Below, in pieces: positions 39,400 to 47,174 of a stretch of DNA of 64,000 nt (its first letter is position 1; each line of letters opens with the position of its first letter). Both the position numbers and the translations under genes were made by a program. The notes under the pieces are model-generated. The model saw only the letters and a list, made by a program, of their open reading frames with translations. It was not told where the DNA came from and did no database searches. Source of the stretch: Burkholderia cenocepacia (GTDB taxonomy: Bacteria > Pseudomonadota > Gammaproteobacteria > Burkholderiales > Burkholderiaceae); assembly GCF_014211915.1 (NCBI RefSeq), contig NZ_CP060039.1, positions 2,108,001-2,172,000 of the forward strand. Reading direction: 5' to 3'.

Positions 39400-39416
39400 T
39401 GGCATGCAACCTGCTT
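39400..39416 (+). promoter_or_regulatory. sigma-54 (-24/-12) promoter match
   Basis: TGGCATGCAACCTGCTT. GG at 39401-39402 and GC at 39413-39414 are separated by exactly 10 nt, as RpoN requires, and the match to TGGCAC-N5-TTGC fails at few positions. Predicted start is near 39426. No good sigma-70 promoter was found for the RNA downstream. Confidence 0.5.
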
Positions 39417-39425
39417 TATACGTTG

Positions 39426-39637
39426 GAATCGTTAGAACAGGGAGGACGGTGTCAGAGGCCGGGAATGCGCCGCGAGCGCCTGAACAACGGCATCGACACC
39501 CTCACATGCCGACGCGCCAAGCGTCGGCGCAACAGATGACGATCCGCGCCAGCGTGCGGATCTCGATGGCCCCGTCGCCTATCCTCGTAGGGCGACGGTT
39601 TCGCCCGCGCTTCTCTGAAGCGCGGGCTATTTTTTTG
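39426..39637 (+). ncRNA. candidate structured small RNA with own terminator
   Basis: About 212 nt between bamC and the monooxygenase gene, with no credible coding frame. Predicted folding, read directly: a closing stem GGTGTC (39448-39453) with GACACC (39495-39500), extended by GAG/CTC, enclosing GCCG/CGGC and GCGC/GCGC; hairpin GCCGACGC/GCGTCGGC (39508-39528); hairpin GATCCGC/GCGGATC (39541-39562); hairpin CCGTCGCC/GGCGACGG (39572-39598); and a terminator with an 11-bp stem (39603-39627) and triloop TCT, followed by TATTTTTTT. It matches no RNA family I recognise. It could instead be a leader of the gene 87 bp downstream. Confidence 0.6.
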
Positions 39638-39723
39638 GTGCCATCGCCCTGTCGTATCGGCATAGCCGATGCGTGGCGCGGGATTCGCGTATTCTCGGAC
39701 TTTTTCGGATGAGGGAGGCGGGA

Positions 39724-40014
39724 ATGGCGGAAATTGCAGTCGTGGCGCTGATCGTGGCGAAGCCGGGCGCGGAGGAAAAGCTGCGCGCGGTGCTCGAGGG
39801 AATCGTCGAGCCGACCCGCAACGAAGCGGGCGCATTGCAGTACGACCTGCACCGGGATCTGAAGGAGCCCGCGCGGTTCGTATTCGTCGAGCGTTGGGAG
39901 AGCGAGGAGGCGCTGGCCGCCCATGCGCGTTCCGCGCATATTCTCGCTTATCGCGAAGCGGCCGCGGACTGGATCGAGCGTTCCGAAATCCGCGTGCTGT
40001 CGAAGCTCGTCTGA
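39724..40014 (+). CDS. antibiotic biosynthesis monooxygenase (ABM) domain protein
   Basis: 96 residues, one ABM ferredoxin-like domain: VVALIVAKPGAEEKLRAVL, RNEAGALQYDLHRD and FVFVERWESEEALAAHARS. Family members act as cofactor-free quinol or anthrone monooxygenases, as YgiN-like proteins, or as heme-degrading enzymes. Function here is unspecified. ATG at 39724 with GAGGCGGGA upstream. It follows the candidate RNA and ends 47 bp before a converging small gene. Confidence 0.87.
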   Translation: MAEIAVVALIVAKPGAEEKLRAVLEGIVEPTRNEAGALQYDLHRDLKEPARFVFVERWESEEALAAHARSAHILAYREAAADWIERSEIRVLSKLV

Positions 40015-40061
40015 GTCCGAGCCGGGTAGGGCGACCGGACGTGTCCGGTCGCGGCGGCGCG

Positions 40062-40319
40062 TCAGTGCGATGCGCTGGGTACGTCGAGGATCAGGATGAT
40101 CGTCCAGTCGGCATCGCCGTCATGGTGATACTGACGCTCGGCAACGATGAACGGTTGCTGCTTGCCTTGCGGGCCGAGGAACAGCACGTCGCCCTCCATC
40201 GGCAGGCATTCGATCGGCGGCAGCGCGAGAAACGCGTCGTCCGAGCCGCGGGGCATCAGTTGCTTGATCTGGCGAGTGGCGGCTTCGGTCCACTCGATGT
40301 CGAGTTGAATGTTGCTCAT
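40062..40319 (-). CDS. hypothetical protein, 85 residues
   Basis: Soluble protein beginning MSNIQLDIEWTEAATRQIKQ, with a hydrophobic-aromatic end (DWTIILILDVP). A strong ribosome site (GGAGGA) precedes the ATG. No signal peptide, no membrane segment, no family recognised. It converges with the ABM gene. Confidence 0.72.
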   Translation of the reverse strand: MSNIQLDIEWTEAATRQIKQLMPRGSDDAFLALPPIECLPMEGDVLFLGPQGKQQPFIVAERQYHHDGDADWTIILILDVPSASH

Positions 40320-40397
40320 GCTGTCCTCCGCACCGGGGTGCGCACGGGTGGAAAATTTCGGTGCGCGACTTTAGCACAGCGCGCGGGCGCCGCAACC

Positions 40398-40435
40398 AAA
40401 AAAGCCGAACCCGGTTACCCGGATTCGGCTTTTTA
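40398..40435. terminator. bidirectional terminator
   Basis: AAAAAAGCCGAA at 40398-40409 and ATTCGGCTTTTT at 40424-40435 enclose an inner CCCGG/CCGG hairpin. On the minus strand it ends the small exported protein gene (stop at 40456). Confidence 0.8.
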
Positions 40436-40455
40436 CTGGAGCGGTGCCGCCGAAC

Positions 40456-40731
40456 TTACTGGCTGGCAGCGTCTGCAGCCTTCGCCTTCTTGCCGGCCTT
40501 CTTCGCTGCTGCCTTGTGATGCGCAGCCTTCTTGCCGTGGTGATGCTCTTCCTGCGCCGCCGGCTGAGCCGCTTCGGCCGCTTGCTGCTGTTGCAGCGCT
40601 TGTGCACGCTGCTCGATCTCGGCGATCTTGGCCGGATCGGTGATGGTCTGAATCTGCGTGCTCTCTTGCGCATACGCTGCGCCAGTCAGCGCCGACATCG
40701 CTACCAGGATAGCCAGGGACGTCTTCTTCAT
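40456..40731 (-). CDS. small exported protein with Lys/His-rich C-terminus
   Basis: 91 residues. A clear Sec signal peptide (KKTSLAILVAMSALTGAAYA, cleavage after AYA at about residue 21) precedes a Gln/Ala-rich helix and a tail EEHHHGKKAAHHKAAAKK with clustered His and Lys. GGAGG lies upstream. No family recognised. The His cluster could bind metal, or the basic tail could bind polyanions in the periplasm; both are inference. Confidence 0.75.
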   Translation of the reverse strand: MKKTSLAILVAMSALTGAAYAQESTQIQTITDPAKIAEIEQRAQALQQQQAAEAAQPAAQEEHHHGKKAAHHKAAAKKAGKKAKAADAASQ

Positions 40732-40952
40732 TGCTTTACCTCCGCTAAGTGGTGATGAACCCGAGTGTTGCCGTTTCGTCTGGCGACTGCAATCGAGTGC
40801 GTGTCGAGTGTAACAAAAGTGACGGATCAATGTGCACCGGATCGTCGCACGACGCAAGGCCCCGTTGAAGTCGCGCAACACTTCGCGCACTTCGTCACGC
40901 GTCTGCCATCCAGGGTGGTGCAGCGATTTTCGCGCAGGTTTGCGCGCCGTCG

Positions 40953-41669
40953 TCAAAACCAGCCGAGCCAACGATACACGTGGAATTGCGCGATCCCGAC
41001 CAGCTCGTGCAGCGCCTGCTCGGCATTGGCCACATTGCGCCAGCGGGGCAGCCAGCCCGTTTGCGCGCGTCGGAGATTCGCATAAACGGGCTGCGGATCG
41101 ATGCCGAAACGGCGGAAATCGAGCAACGCCCGGCGCATCTGGTACGACGACGTGACGAGAACGCGCGCATCGTCATACTGTGAGCGTAGTATAGATGCAG
41201 TGAATTTCGCGTTTTCGTAGGTTGTGCGGCTGTTCGGTTCGAGCACGAGGTCGGCCGGTGTCACGCCTTGAGCGACGAGTTGGCGCCCGTAGACGGCTGC
41301 CTCGGTGTCGCCGTGATGCTGCGGGTCGCCGCCCGACATCACCACGGTGCAGCGTTCGGCCTGCTGCCGGCACGTGTGATAGAGCGCCGCAACCTTGTGG
41401 ATGCGCGCGACGCCGTCGGGCGGTGGCTGCACTCCGGTGTCGGTGCGGTGCGTGCCGGCGCCGATGAGGATCAGCGTGGTTCGCCCGTGCATGTCGGGAT
41501 GCTCGACCGGCGTGACGCCGGCCTCGCTCCAGGCGATCAGCGGCGCTGCGAGCCAGCCCGTCGCCAGCAGCCAGAACAGCGCGGCGGCGACGATCGAAAT
41601 GGTTCGACGCTGCTTGCGGCAGAGCATGAAACCGATGAAGAGAAGTACAAATGAATCGAACAGAATCAA
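40953..41669 (-). CDS. YdcF/DUF218 family membrane-anchored protein
   Basis: Start uncertain: the frame is open to 41801, but membrane homologues begin close to LILFDSFVLLFIGFML, so I chose the TTG at 41669 (238 residues); no good ribosome site is visible. Two N-terminal hydrophobic helices are followed by a DUF218 domain with VMSGGDPQHHGDTEAAVYG, LVLEPNSRTTYENAKF and VLVTSSYQMRRALLDFRR. The SanA/ElyC/YdcF family is linked to envelope integrity and peptidoglycan-lipid carrier metabolism. Biochemical function is not settled. Confidence 0.82.
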   Translation of the reverse strand: MILFDSFVLLFIGFMLCRKQRRTISIVAAALFWLLATGWLAAPLIAWSEAGVTPVEHPDMHGRTTLILIGAGTHRTDTGVQPPPDGVARIHKVAALYHTCRQQAERCTVVMSGGDPQHHGDTEAAVYGRQLVAQGVTPADLVLEPNSRTTYENAKFTASILRSQYDDARVLVTSSYQMRRALLDFRRFGIDPQPVYANLRRAQTGWLPRWRNVANAEQALHELVGIAQFHVYRWLGWF

Positions 41670-41829
41670 TTTGATTGGGGTATGGTGTCTTTTTATGGAC
41701 GGCTGACGATACGGCCCTGACGCGACGCCGAACAACGTCGGCCTCCAGAATCGGTGGCGGTTTCGGCGGGCGGAGACCCCGCCCGGCGCGCCGCTTCGCA
41801 TTGTCGCTGCACTTTAAGAAAGAATCGAG

Positions 41830-42147
41830 ATGGCCACGTATTCCAACGAAGCGGTGCTCGACGCATTGAGACGAGTGCAGTACCGCCAGGTACCGTGGGC
41901 ACGCCGCCCGGGCGTGTTCGAGTATCTCCGTTCGCTCGGGCTGATGGACACGGTCAGGCAGAAGACCGTTGCCCCCGCGCCGGGCTTCCATGCCCCGGTC
42001 GACATTGCCGTATTGACCGATAGCGGTCGAGCCGAATTCTCGCGCCTCGAGCGCGCCGAGAAATTACTTTCCTGGACTGATCGCCGCATGGACGACTACG
42101 CATTGAGCGAAGCGAGCGCCGTGGCGATTCTCGAAAGCCGCCTGTAG
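41830..42147 (+). CDS. hypothetical protein, 105 residues
   Basis: Soluble, mixed-charge protein opening MATYSNEAVLDALRRVQYRQ and ending with an acidic-basic helix (LLSWTDRRMDDYALSEASAV). GAAAGAATCGAG precedes the ATG, a moderate ribosome site. No signal peptide or membrane segment; no family recognised. Divergent from the YdcF-like gene. Confidence 0.65.
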   Translation: MATYSNEAVLDALRRVQYRQVPWARRPGVFEYLRSLGLMDTVRQKTVAPAPGFHAPVDIAVLTDSGRAEFSRLERAEKLLSWTDRRMDDYALSEASAVAILESRL

Positions 42148-42196
42148 CGGTCGGTCTTCATCCCGTCCCGCGCATCGCCGCGCAGGCCGGCGATGC

Positions 42197-42226
42197 AAAA
42201 AAAGCCCGTATCACAAGGATACGGGC
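42197..42226 (-). terminator. terminator for the minus-strand exported protein gene
   Basis: 9-bp stem GCCCGTATC with GATACGGGC, ACAAG loop. The T-run (7 T) is on the minus strand. It lies about 118 bp past the stop of the 42344-42595 gene. Confidence 0.75.
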
Positions 42227-42343
42227 GTACCGGATACTTTTGCTGCTGCCACGCTGTGCTCATGGCAACGATGTGACCCGCCGCGTGGGGCGCAGTTCCC
42301 GGATGCCGGCATTTTCTTTGGCGAAATCTCGAAATCGGCAGGA

Positions 42344-42595
42344 CTACGGATGACGCGACATGCCCGGTGGCTGTGAGCCGATCCGTGCTCGCGCGTTGCT
42401 GGCGATGTCGCCGCGCAAGTCGCCGCGTGGCACGGTTTGCCGGCTGGACGGGTTGGCGGACGGCGGCTGGCGGAGGGTGTTGCGGTGATCCTGCTGGCGA
42501 TGCGGCGGTTTCACCCGATCGTCGGCATGGACGGGAGCGGTCAGCGCCACGGAAACGACAATGCCGCATGCAACGAGCAGTGACATTGTTTTCAT
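42344..42595 (-). CDS. small exported protein, 83 residues
   Basis: A Sec signal peptide (MKTMSLLVACGIVVSVALTA, cleavage near VHA-DD) is followed by a short Arg/Gln/Pro-rich mature part of about 60 residues with no cysteines. A ribosome site (GGGAG, 8 nt spacing) precedes the ATG. No family recognised; probably a periplasmic protein of unknown role. Confidence 0.65.
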   Translation of the reverse strand: MKTMSLLVACGIVVSVALTAPVHADDRVKPPHRQQDHRNTLRQPPSANPSSRQTVPRGDLRGDIASNARARIGSQPPGMSRHP

Positions 42596-42755
42596 GGCGG
42601 GGCTCCCTTCAAGCCGTCAGTGCGGCCTGTTGATATGACGCTAAGGTAAGCGTGGGAGTGCAGGCTTGCTGTAAATATTAGTAAATAGATGTTTCGCGGC
42701 ACGACAACGGTAATCGACGGCAAGGCATGCGTCGCAACGAAGTCGCGTCGCAAAA

Positions 42756-42781
42756 AGAAACCGGGCGGCCGAAGCCGCCCG
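42756..42781 (-). terminator. terminator after the IS5/IS402-like gene
   Basis: 8-bp stem CGGGCGGC with GCCGCCCG, CGAA loop. On the minus strand it is followed by GTTTCTTTTTG. It lies 13 bp past the stop codon at 42794. Confidence 0.7.
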
Positions 42782-42793
42782 ATCGAGCATTCG

Positions 42794-43195
42794 TTACGCC
42801 ATCTTGACGGGCGCGCGCCAGGATTCCGGATTGGTCCAGAACGCGCCGCGCAGCCGGTCGCGGCTCGGCGGTGCGGGCGGCTTCGCCGCGCTTGCGCCGA
42901 TGCGTCCGCGCAGCGAGATCTGACGGCCGCTCGTGCCGAGTCGTTTCACGATTTCGGCGAGCGTACCGTCCGCCTGCCATTCGTCGAAGCGGCGGCGGCA
43001 GGTCGGCGGGGACGGATAGCGGCCCGGAAGTTTCGACCAGCCTTCACCCGTCGACAGCACCCACAGCACGGCGTTGACTACCGATCGGGCTTCCACGCGG
43101 GGGCGGCCACGCCGCTCACTCCGTGCGGGCTCCGAGCAAAACAGACCCTCGACCAGCGCCCATTCGTTATCTCTCAAATCGTCGAACAGCATCAT
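42794..43195 (-). CDS. stand-alone IS5/IS402-type transposase N-terminal (DUF4096-like) domain protein
   Basis: 133 residues. Residues 1-85 match the N-terminal helical domain of IS402/IS5-family transposases: LRDNEWALVEGLFCSE, GRPRVEARSVVNAVLWVLST, GEGWSKLPGRYPSPPTCRRR and FDEWQADGTLAEIV. The DDE catalytic part is absent. The remaining ~45 residues are basic and unrelated. No inverted repeats or target duplication were seen, and the gene has its own terminator, so it is either a remnant or, more likely, a co-opted DNA-binding protein. Confidence 0.75.
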   Translation of the reverse strand: MMLFDDLRDNEWALVEGLFCSEPARSERRGRPRVEARSVVNAVLWVLSTGEGWSKLPGRYPSPPTCRRRFDEWQADGTLAEIVKRLGTSGRQISLRGRIGASAAKPPAPPSRDRLRGAFWTNPESWRAPVKMA

Positions 43196-43622
43196 GTCCT
43201 CACCTCAGCGAAGCTAACTCCGGTGCGCTGCCCTGCGCCGCGCACTCTTCAAGCACTCGATCGTCGAGTGCCGGGTGGGGGCGTCCGGTTGGCCGGCAGC
43301 GGCGTTTCTACTCTTCCGTCCGACGAAACCTGCACCCTGTGCGCAAGGTAATGCACGAAGCGTGCCATGTCAGAGGTAAATCCCTCGAGAGCCGCTTGGC
43401 AGCGAGCTAACGGCTAAGTCAGCTAGGGGCGTATAAGACGCCAAAATAACCCGTGAGCAAATCGGGACAATCACCAATCTTGTGCAATCCGCCCATGCCA
43501 CGTGCGTTTGCGAACGTATTGCACCGCAGCGAAACATGTGCGACCGGTGCCGCATTCACTCATCGAAGTAGTTTCGCGCATTAAAATCGCGCATCGATAT
43601 CGACGATTGATGAGGCCGGGAC
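43196..43622. other. 427-bp intergenic region with one palindrome
   Basis: No gene supported. It holds a perfect inverted repeat, GCACTCGA-TCG-TCGAGTGC (43253-43271), 58 bp before the IS402-like gene. The rest shows slightly more A/T than its surroundings near 43430-43480. It must hold the promoters of the divergent IS402-like and LysR genes; I could not place them with confidence. Confidence 0.4.
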
Positions 43623-44525
43623 ATGAACGTTACGCTGCGCCAGCTCCGCGTATTCATCGAAGTCGCGCGGCTCAAGAGCTTCAGTCGGGCGGGTGACGAG
43701 ATCGGGCTCACGCAGTCCGCGGTCAGCCGCTGCGTGCGCGAGCTCGAGGCCGAACTGGGGCTGAAGCTGATCGACCGCACGACGCGCGACGTGCAGCTGA
43801 CCGACGTCGGTGCGAACCTGATCGCGAGCGTGTCGCGTCTGCTCGACGATCTCGACGACACGCTGCGCGAGATTCGCGAGATCGGCGAGCAGCGCCGCGG
43901 GCGCGTGATCGTCGCGGCAAGCCCGACGATCGCATGCAGGCTGATGCCGCGGGTGGTGGCGTCGTGCGAGCGTCAGTTCCCGTTCGTGACGCTCGGCCTG
44001 CGCGATGACGTGCAGAGCGACGTGTTGCGCAAGGTGAAGTCGAGCGAAGTCGACTTCGGCGTCGTGATCGGCCCGCTGACGGTCGCCGATCTGGTCTGCG
44101 AGCCGCTGATGACGGATTCGTTCTGCCTCGTCGCGCGCGCCGACCATCCGCTCGCGGCACGGGCCGAGGTGCCGTGGACGGCGCTGGATGGCGAGCGCCT
44201 CGTGCTGCTCGATCATGCATCGGGCAGTCGGCCGCTGATCGATGCCGCGCTGGCCACGCATCGCGTCAACGCGACGGTCATGCAGGAGCTCGGGCATTCG
44301 GCGACCGTGTTCGGGCTGGTCGAGGCCGGCGTTGGCGTAAGCGTGCAGCCGTGGCTGTCGCTGCCGCTGCCTGCCGGCTCGACGCTGGTCGCGCGGCCGC
44401 TCACGCCGCGCACCGAGCGCACCGTCGAGCTGGTGCGCCGCCGCGACCGGTCGTTGTCGCCCGCCGCGCAGGCGATCTGGGAGCTCGTGCGGCAGATGCC
44501 GGCGAGGGCCGAGGATCTCGATTGA
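43623..44525 (+). CDS. LysR-family regulator
   Basis: 300 residues, winged helix MNVTLRQLRVFIEVARLKSF and GLTQSAVSRCVRELEAELG, with a C-terminal substrate-binding domain (residues about 90-295). It is read in the same direction as the aminotransferase that starts 77 bp downstream, and is probably linked to it. Resembles the CynR/GltC-like LysR group, but no ligand can be inferred. Confidence 0.88.
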   Translation: MNVTLRQLRVFIEVARLKSFSRAGDEIGLTQSAVSRCVRELEAELGLKLIDRTTRDVQLTDVGANLIASVSRLLDDLDDTLREIREIGEQRRGRVIVAASPTIACRLMPRVVASCERQFPFVTLGLRDDVQSDVLRKVKSSEVDFGVVIGPLTVADLVCEPLMTDSFCLVARADHPLAARAEVPWTALDGERLVLLDHASGSRPLIDAALATHRVNATVMQELGHSATVFGLVEAGVGVSVQPWLSLPLPAGSTLVARPLTPRTERTVELVRRRDRSLSPAAQAIWELVRQMPARAEDLD

Positions 44526-44601
44526 CGCATATTGGCGTGCGTCCGGTCTGGCTTGCCGGCCGGTACACTACGCGGATCGTGTTCCTCGGCGGTGGTTTTC
44601 G

Positions 44602-45804
44602 ATGACGCATTCCGCAGGTTTTTTCCCGGCGAACGATGAGCCGGCGGCGCGCACCGCGGTGCACGCGCTGCGGCCGTCGCTGATCCGCGAGGTCGCAAAC
44701 GCCGGCTTCGGCGTGCCGGACATGCTGCCGTTCTGGTTCGGCGAATCCGATCGCGTGACGCCGGACTTCATCCGCGACGCCGCGGCGGCGGCGCTGCGCA
44801 ATGGCGCGACCTTCTACACGCACAATCTCGGGACGGCGGCGCTGCGCGACGCGATCGCCGCCTATGTCAGCGCGCGTCACGGTGCGGCGGCGGCCGACAC
44901 GGTCGCCGTAACGAGTTCGGGCGTGAGTGCGCTGATGCTGGCTGCGCAGATGCTGGTCGGGCCGGGCGAACGTGTCGTCGCGGTCACGCCGCTGTGGCCG
45001 AATCTCGTCGAGATTCCGAAGATCCTCGGCGCGCAGGTCGACTGCGTGCCGCTCGGCTACGGCGACGCGGGCTGGCAACTCGACGTCGGTCGGCTGCTGG
45101 CGGCGCTGACGCCCGATACGCGGATGCTGCTGATCAATTCGCCGAACAACCCGACCGGCTGGACGATGTCGCGCGACGATCAGCGGGCCGTGCTCGCCCA
45201 TTGCCGTCGTCACGGCATCTGGCTGGTCGCCGACGAGGTGTACGAGCGGCTTGCGTTCGACGAGGGCGGCGCGCCGTCGTTTCTCGATATCGCGTCGCGC
45301 GACGAGCGCGTCGTGGTCGTGAATTCGTTCTCGAAGGCGTGGGCGATGACGGGCTGGCGGCTCGGATGGCTGATTGCGCCGGCGTCGGTGATGGGTGACC
45401 TGTCGAAGCTCGTCGAATACAACACGTCGTGCGCGCCGGGCTTCGTGCAGGCCGCCGGTGAGGTCGCGTTGCGCGACGGGGAGCCGTTCGTGCGATCGTT
45501 CGTCACGGCGCTGCGCGACGCACGTGATCACCTGGTCGCCGCGCTGCGGACGCTGCCGGGCGTCGAGGTGCCGCCTCCGCCCGGCGCGATGTACCTGTTC
45601 CTGCGGCTGCCCGGCGCGACCGACAGCCTGGCGTTCTGCAAGACGCTGGTGCGCGACGCGGGGCTCGGCCTGGCGCCCGGTCGAGCGTTCGGCCCGGAGG
45701 GAGAAGGGTTCGTGCGCTGGTGTTATGCGTGCGATCCGGCGCGGCTCGACGCGGGCGTGGAGCGACTACGCAGGTTCCTCGCGCACGGCGCGGGCGTTCG
45801 CTGA
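44602..45804 (+). CDS. PLP-dependent aminotransferase, class I/II
   Basis: 400 residues. The fold-type I core is intact: SSGVSALMLAAQML (substrate/phosphate loop), INSPNNPTGWTMS, VADEVYERLAFDEG and the Schiff-base Lys in NSFSKAWAMTGWRLGW. Aspartate/aromatic-aminotransferase subgroup; the amino donor and acceptor are not predictable. Downstream of a LysR gene and likely regulated by it. Confidence 0.9.
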   Translation: MTHSAGFFPANDEPAARTAVHALRPSLIREVANAGFGVPDMLPFWFGESDRVTPDFIRDAAAAALRNGATFYTHNLGTAALRDAIAAYVSARHGAAAADTVAVTSSGVSALMLAAQMLVGPGERVVAVTPLWPNLVEIPKILGAQVDCVPLGYGDAGWQLDVGRLLAALTPDTRMLLINSPNNPTGWTMSRDDQRAVLAHCRRHGIWLVADEVYERLAFDEGGAPSFLDIASRDERVVVVNSFSKAWAMTGWRLGWLIAPASVMGDLSKLVEYNTSCAPGFVQAAGEVALRDGEPFVRSFVTALRDARDHLVAALRTLPGVEVPPPPGAMYLFLRLPGATDSLAFCKTLVRDAGLGLAPGRAFGPEGEGFVRWCYACDPARLDAGVERLRRFLAHGAGVR

Positions 45805-45855
45805 AGCGGGGACGGAGCGGGCGTGCCGCCGGGGCGGCGGCCTGTTTCGCTCATC

Positions 45856-45884
45856 TTTACGCACCGGGCAATTTTGCGTAATAT
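45856..45884 (+). promoter_or_regulatory. promoter of scpB-rluB
   Basis: TTTACG at 45856-45861, 17-bp spacer, TAATAT at 45879-45884. Predicted start near 45891, giving a leader of about 185 nt before scpB. Within the 272-bp gap 45805-46076 nothing else was found. Confidence 0.6.
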
Positions 45885-46076
45885 GGCGCTCAGTCACGCG
45901 GTTCCGTCGTTGAGCCGTGCTGTTCCGTCCGGTTTGGGCCTGGCTTGAAGTTGATTCGCCGCCCCCGGTTCGTGCTCCCATCAATATGACCGATCAGAAT
46001 CGGGCGAGCGCGTCTTCCGTTCCTTTCGTCTGTTTGTTGATCCGGTTCGTTTGACCACAGGGTCTGGCCTAGCTGC

Positions 46077-47114
46077 ATGAATACCCAAGAGGCGAAGATC
46101 GTCCTCGAGACTGCTTTGATCTGCGCGCAGGAACCGCTGAAGCTCGGCGATTTGCGCAAGCTCTTTGCCGACGGCGTGTCGGCTGACACGGTCCGCACGT
46201 TACTCGAAGATCTGAAACAGGATTGGTCCGGCCGCGGTGTCGAACTGGTGGCACTGGCGACCGGGTGGCGCTTTCAGAGCAAGCCGGCGATGCGTCATTA
46301 TCTGGATCGCCTGCATCCCGAGAAGCCGCCGAAATATTCGCGCGCCGTGCTCGAAACGCTCGCGATCATCGCGTACCGGCAGCCCGTCACGCGCGGCGAC
46401 ATCGAAGAGATTCGCGGCGTCACGGTCAATACGCAGGTGGTCAAGCAACTCGAGGATCGCGGCTGGATCGAGGTGATCGGTCATCGCGACGTGCCGGGGC
46501 GTCCGGCGCTGTATGCGACGACCAAGCAGTTCCTCGACGATCTCGGCCTGAAGGCGCTCGACGACCTGCCGGCGCTCGAAGAGCCGGCCGCGAACATCGA
46601 GGCCGCGTTGCTCGCGCAGCAGGCCATGGATTTCGACGGTGACGTCGTGGTGGCCGACGACGCGGCGGCCAACGTGCCGCAGGCGCTGGCGGATGAGGCG
46701 CCCGCCGACGAGTCGGCCGAAGGGCCCGGCGATGCCGCGGCCGACGTCGCGTCGACGCAGGAAATTCCGAGTCGCGATACGCTCGATGCTGATCGCGGGC
46801 AAACGGAACAGATGGAACAGGTTGGCGCCGAAGCAGTGCCGACCGGTGTGCAGCCCGAGCCGCAGCGTGCGGATTGGAGCGAGGAAGATCGCAAGCCGGC
46901 CGCCGAAGCGGCTGCCGGAGACGGAGCGGAAGCGGCCGGCGACATGCCCGGCGAGGCCGATCAGGCCGACGTCTCCCGCTCCCGTCCCGCGGACGACGAG
47001 ACGCTGGACGACACGTCCGACAGTCTCGCGGATGCCGTCCGAAGCGCCAGTGCGCCCATCGGCGCCGACGCGCTGCCGGACGACGAAGCAGAACCCGAAC
47101 AGCGTCGCGCCTGA
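46077..47114 (+). CDS. scpB: segregation and condensation protein ScpB, with acidic C-terminal tail
   Basis: 345 residues. The first ~185 are a normal ScpB: two winged helices with [20 protein letters not shown] and [20 protein letters not shown]. The rest, about 160 residues, is acidic, Ala/Asp/Glu-rich and probably disordered. ScpB forms part of the SMC-ScpAB condensin that organises and segregates the chromosome. rluB follows by 60 bp, the usual pairing. The usual scpA partner is not visible in the window. Confidence 0.92.
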   Translation: MNTQEAKIVLETALICAQEPLKLGDLRKLFADGVSADTVRTLLEDLKQDWSGRGVELVALATGWRFQSKPAMRHYLDRLHPEKPPKYSRAVLETLAIIAYRQPVTRGDIEEIRGVTVNTQVVKQLEDRGWIEVIGHRDVPGRPALYATTKQFLDDLGLKALDDLPALEEPAANIEAALLAQQAMDFDGDVVVADDAAANVPQALADEAPADESAEGPGDAAADVASTQEIPSRDTLDADRGQTEQMEQVGAEAVPTGVQPEPQRADWSEEDRKPAAEAAAGDGAEAAGDMPGEADQADVSRSRPADDETLDDTSDSLADAVRSASAPIGADALPDDEAEPEQRRA

Positions 47115-47174
47115 TCGCGGCCAACTTCTTGCCGCGCCCGCGCCGGGCGCGAGACCTGACATTTTGAGGTTGTT

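Noticed and set aside
39392..39712. 106-codon frame over the structured RNA region
   Set aside because: Crosses several hairpins and a terminator, no ribosome site, and no likeness to any protein.
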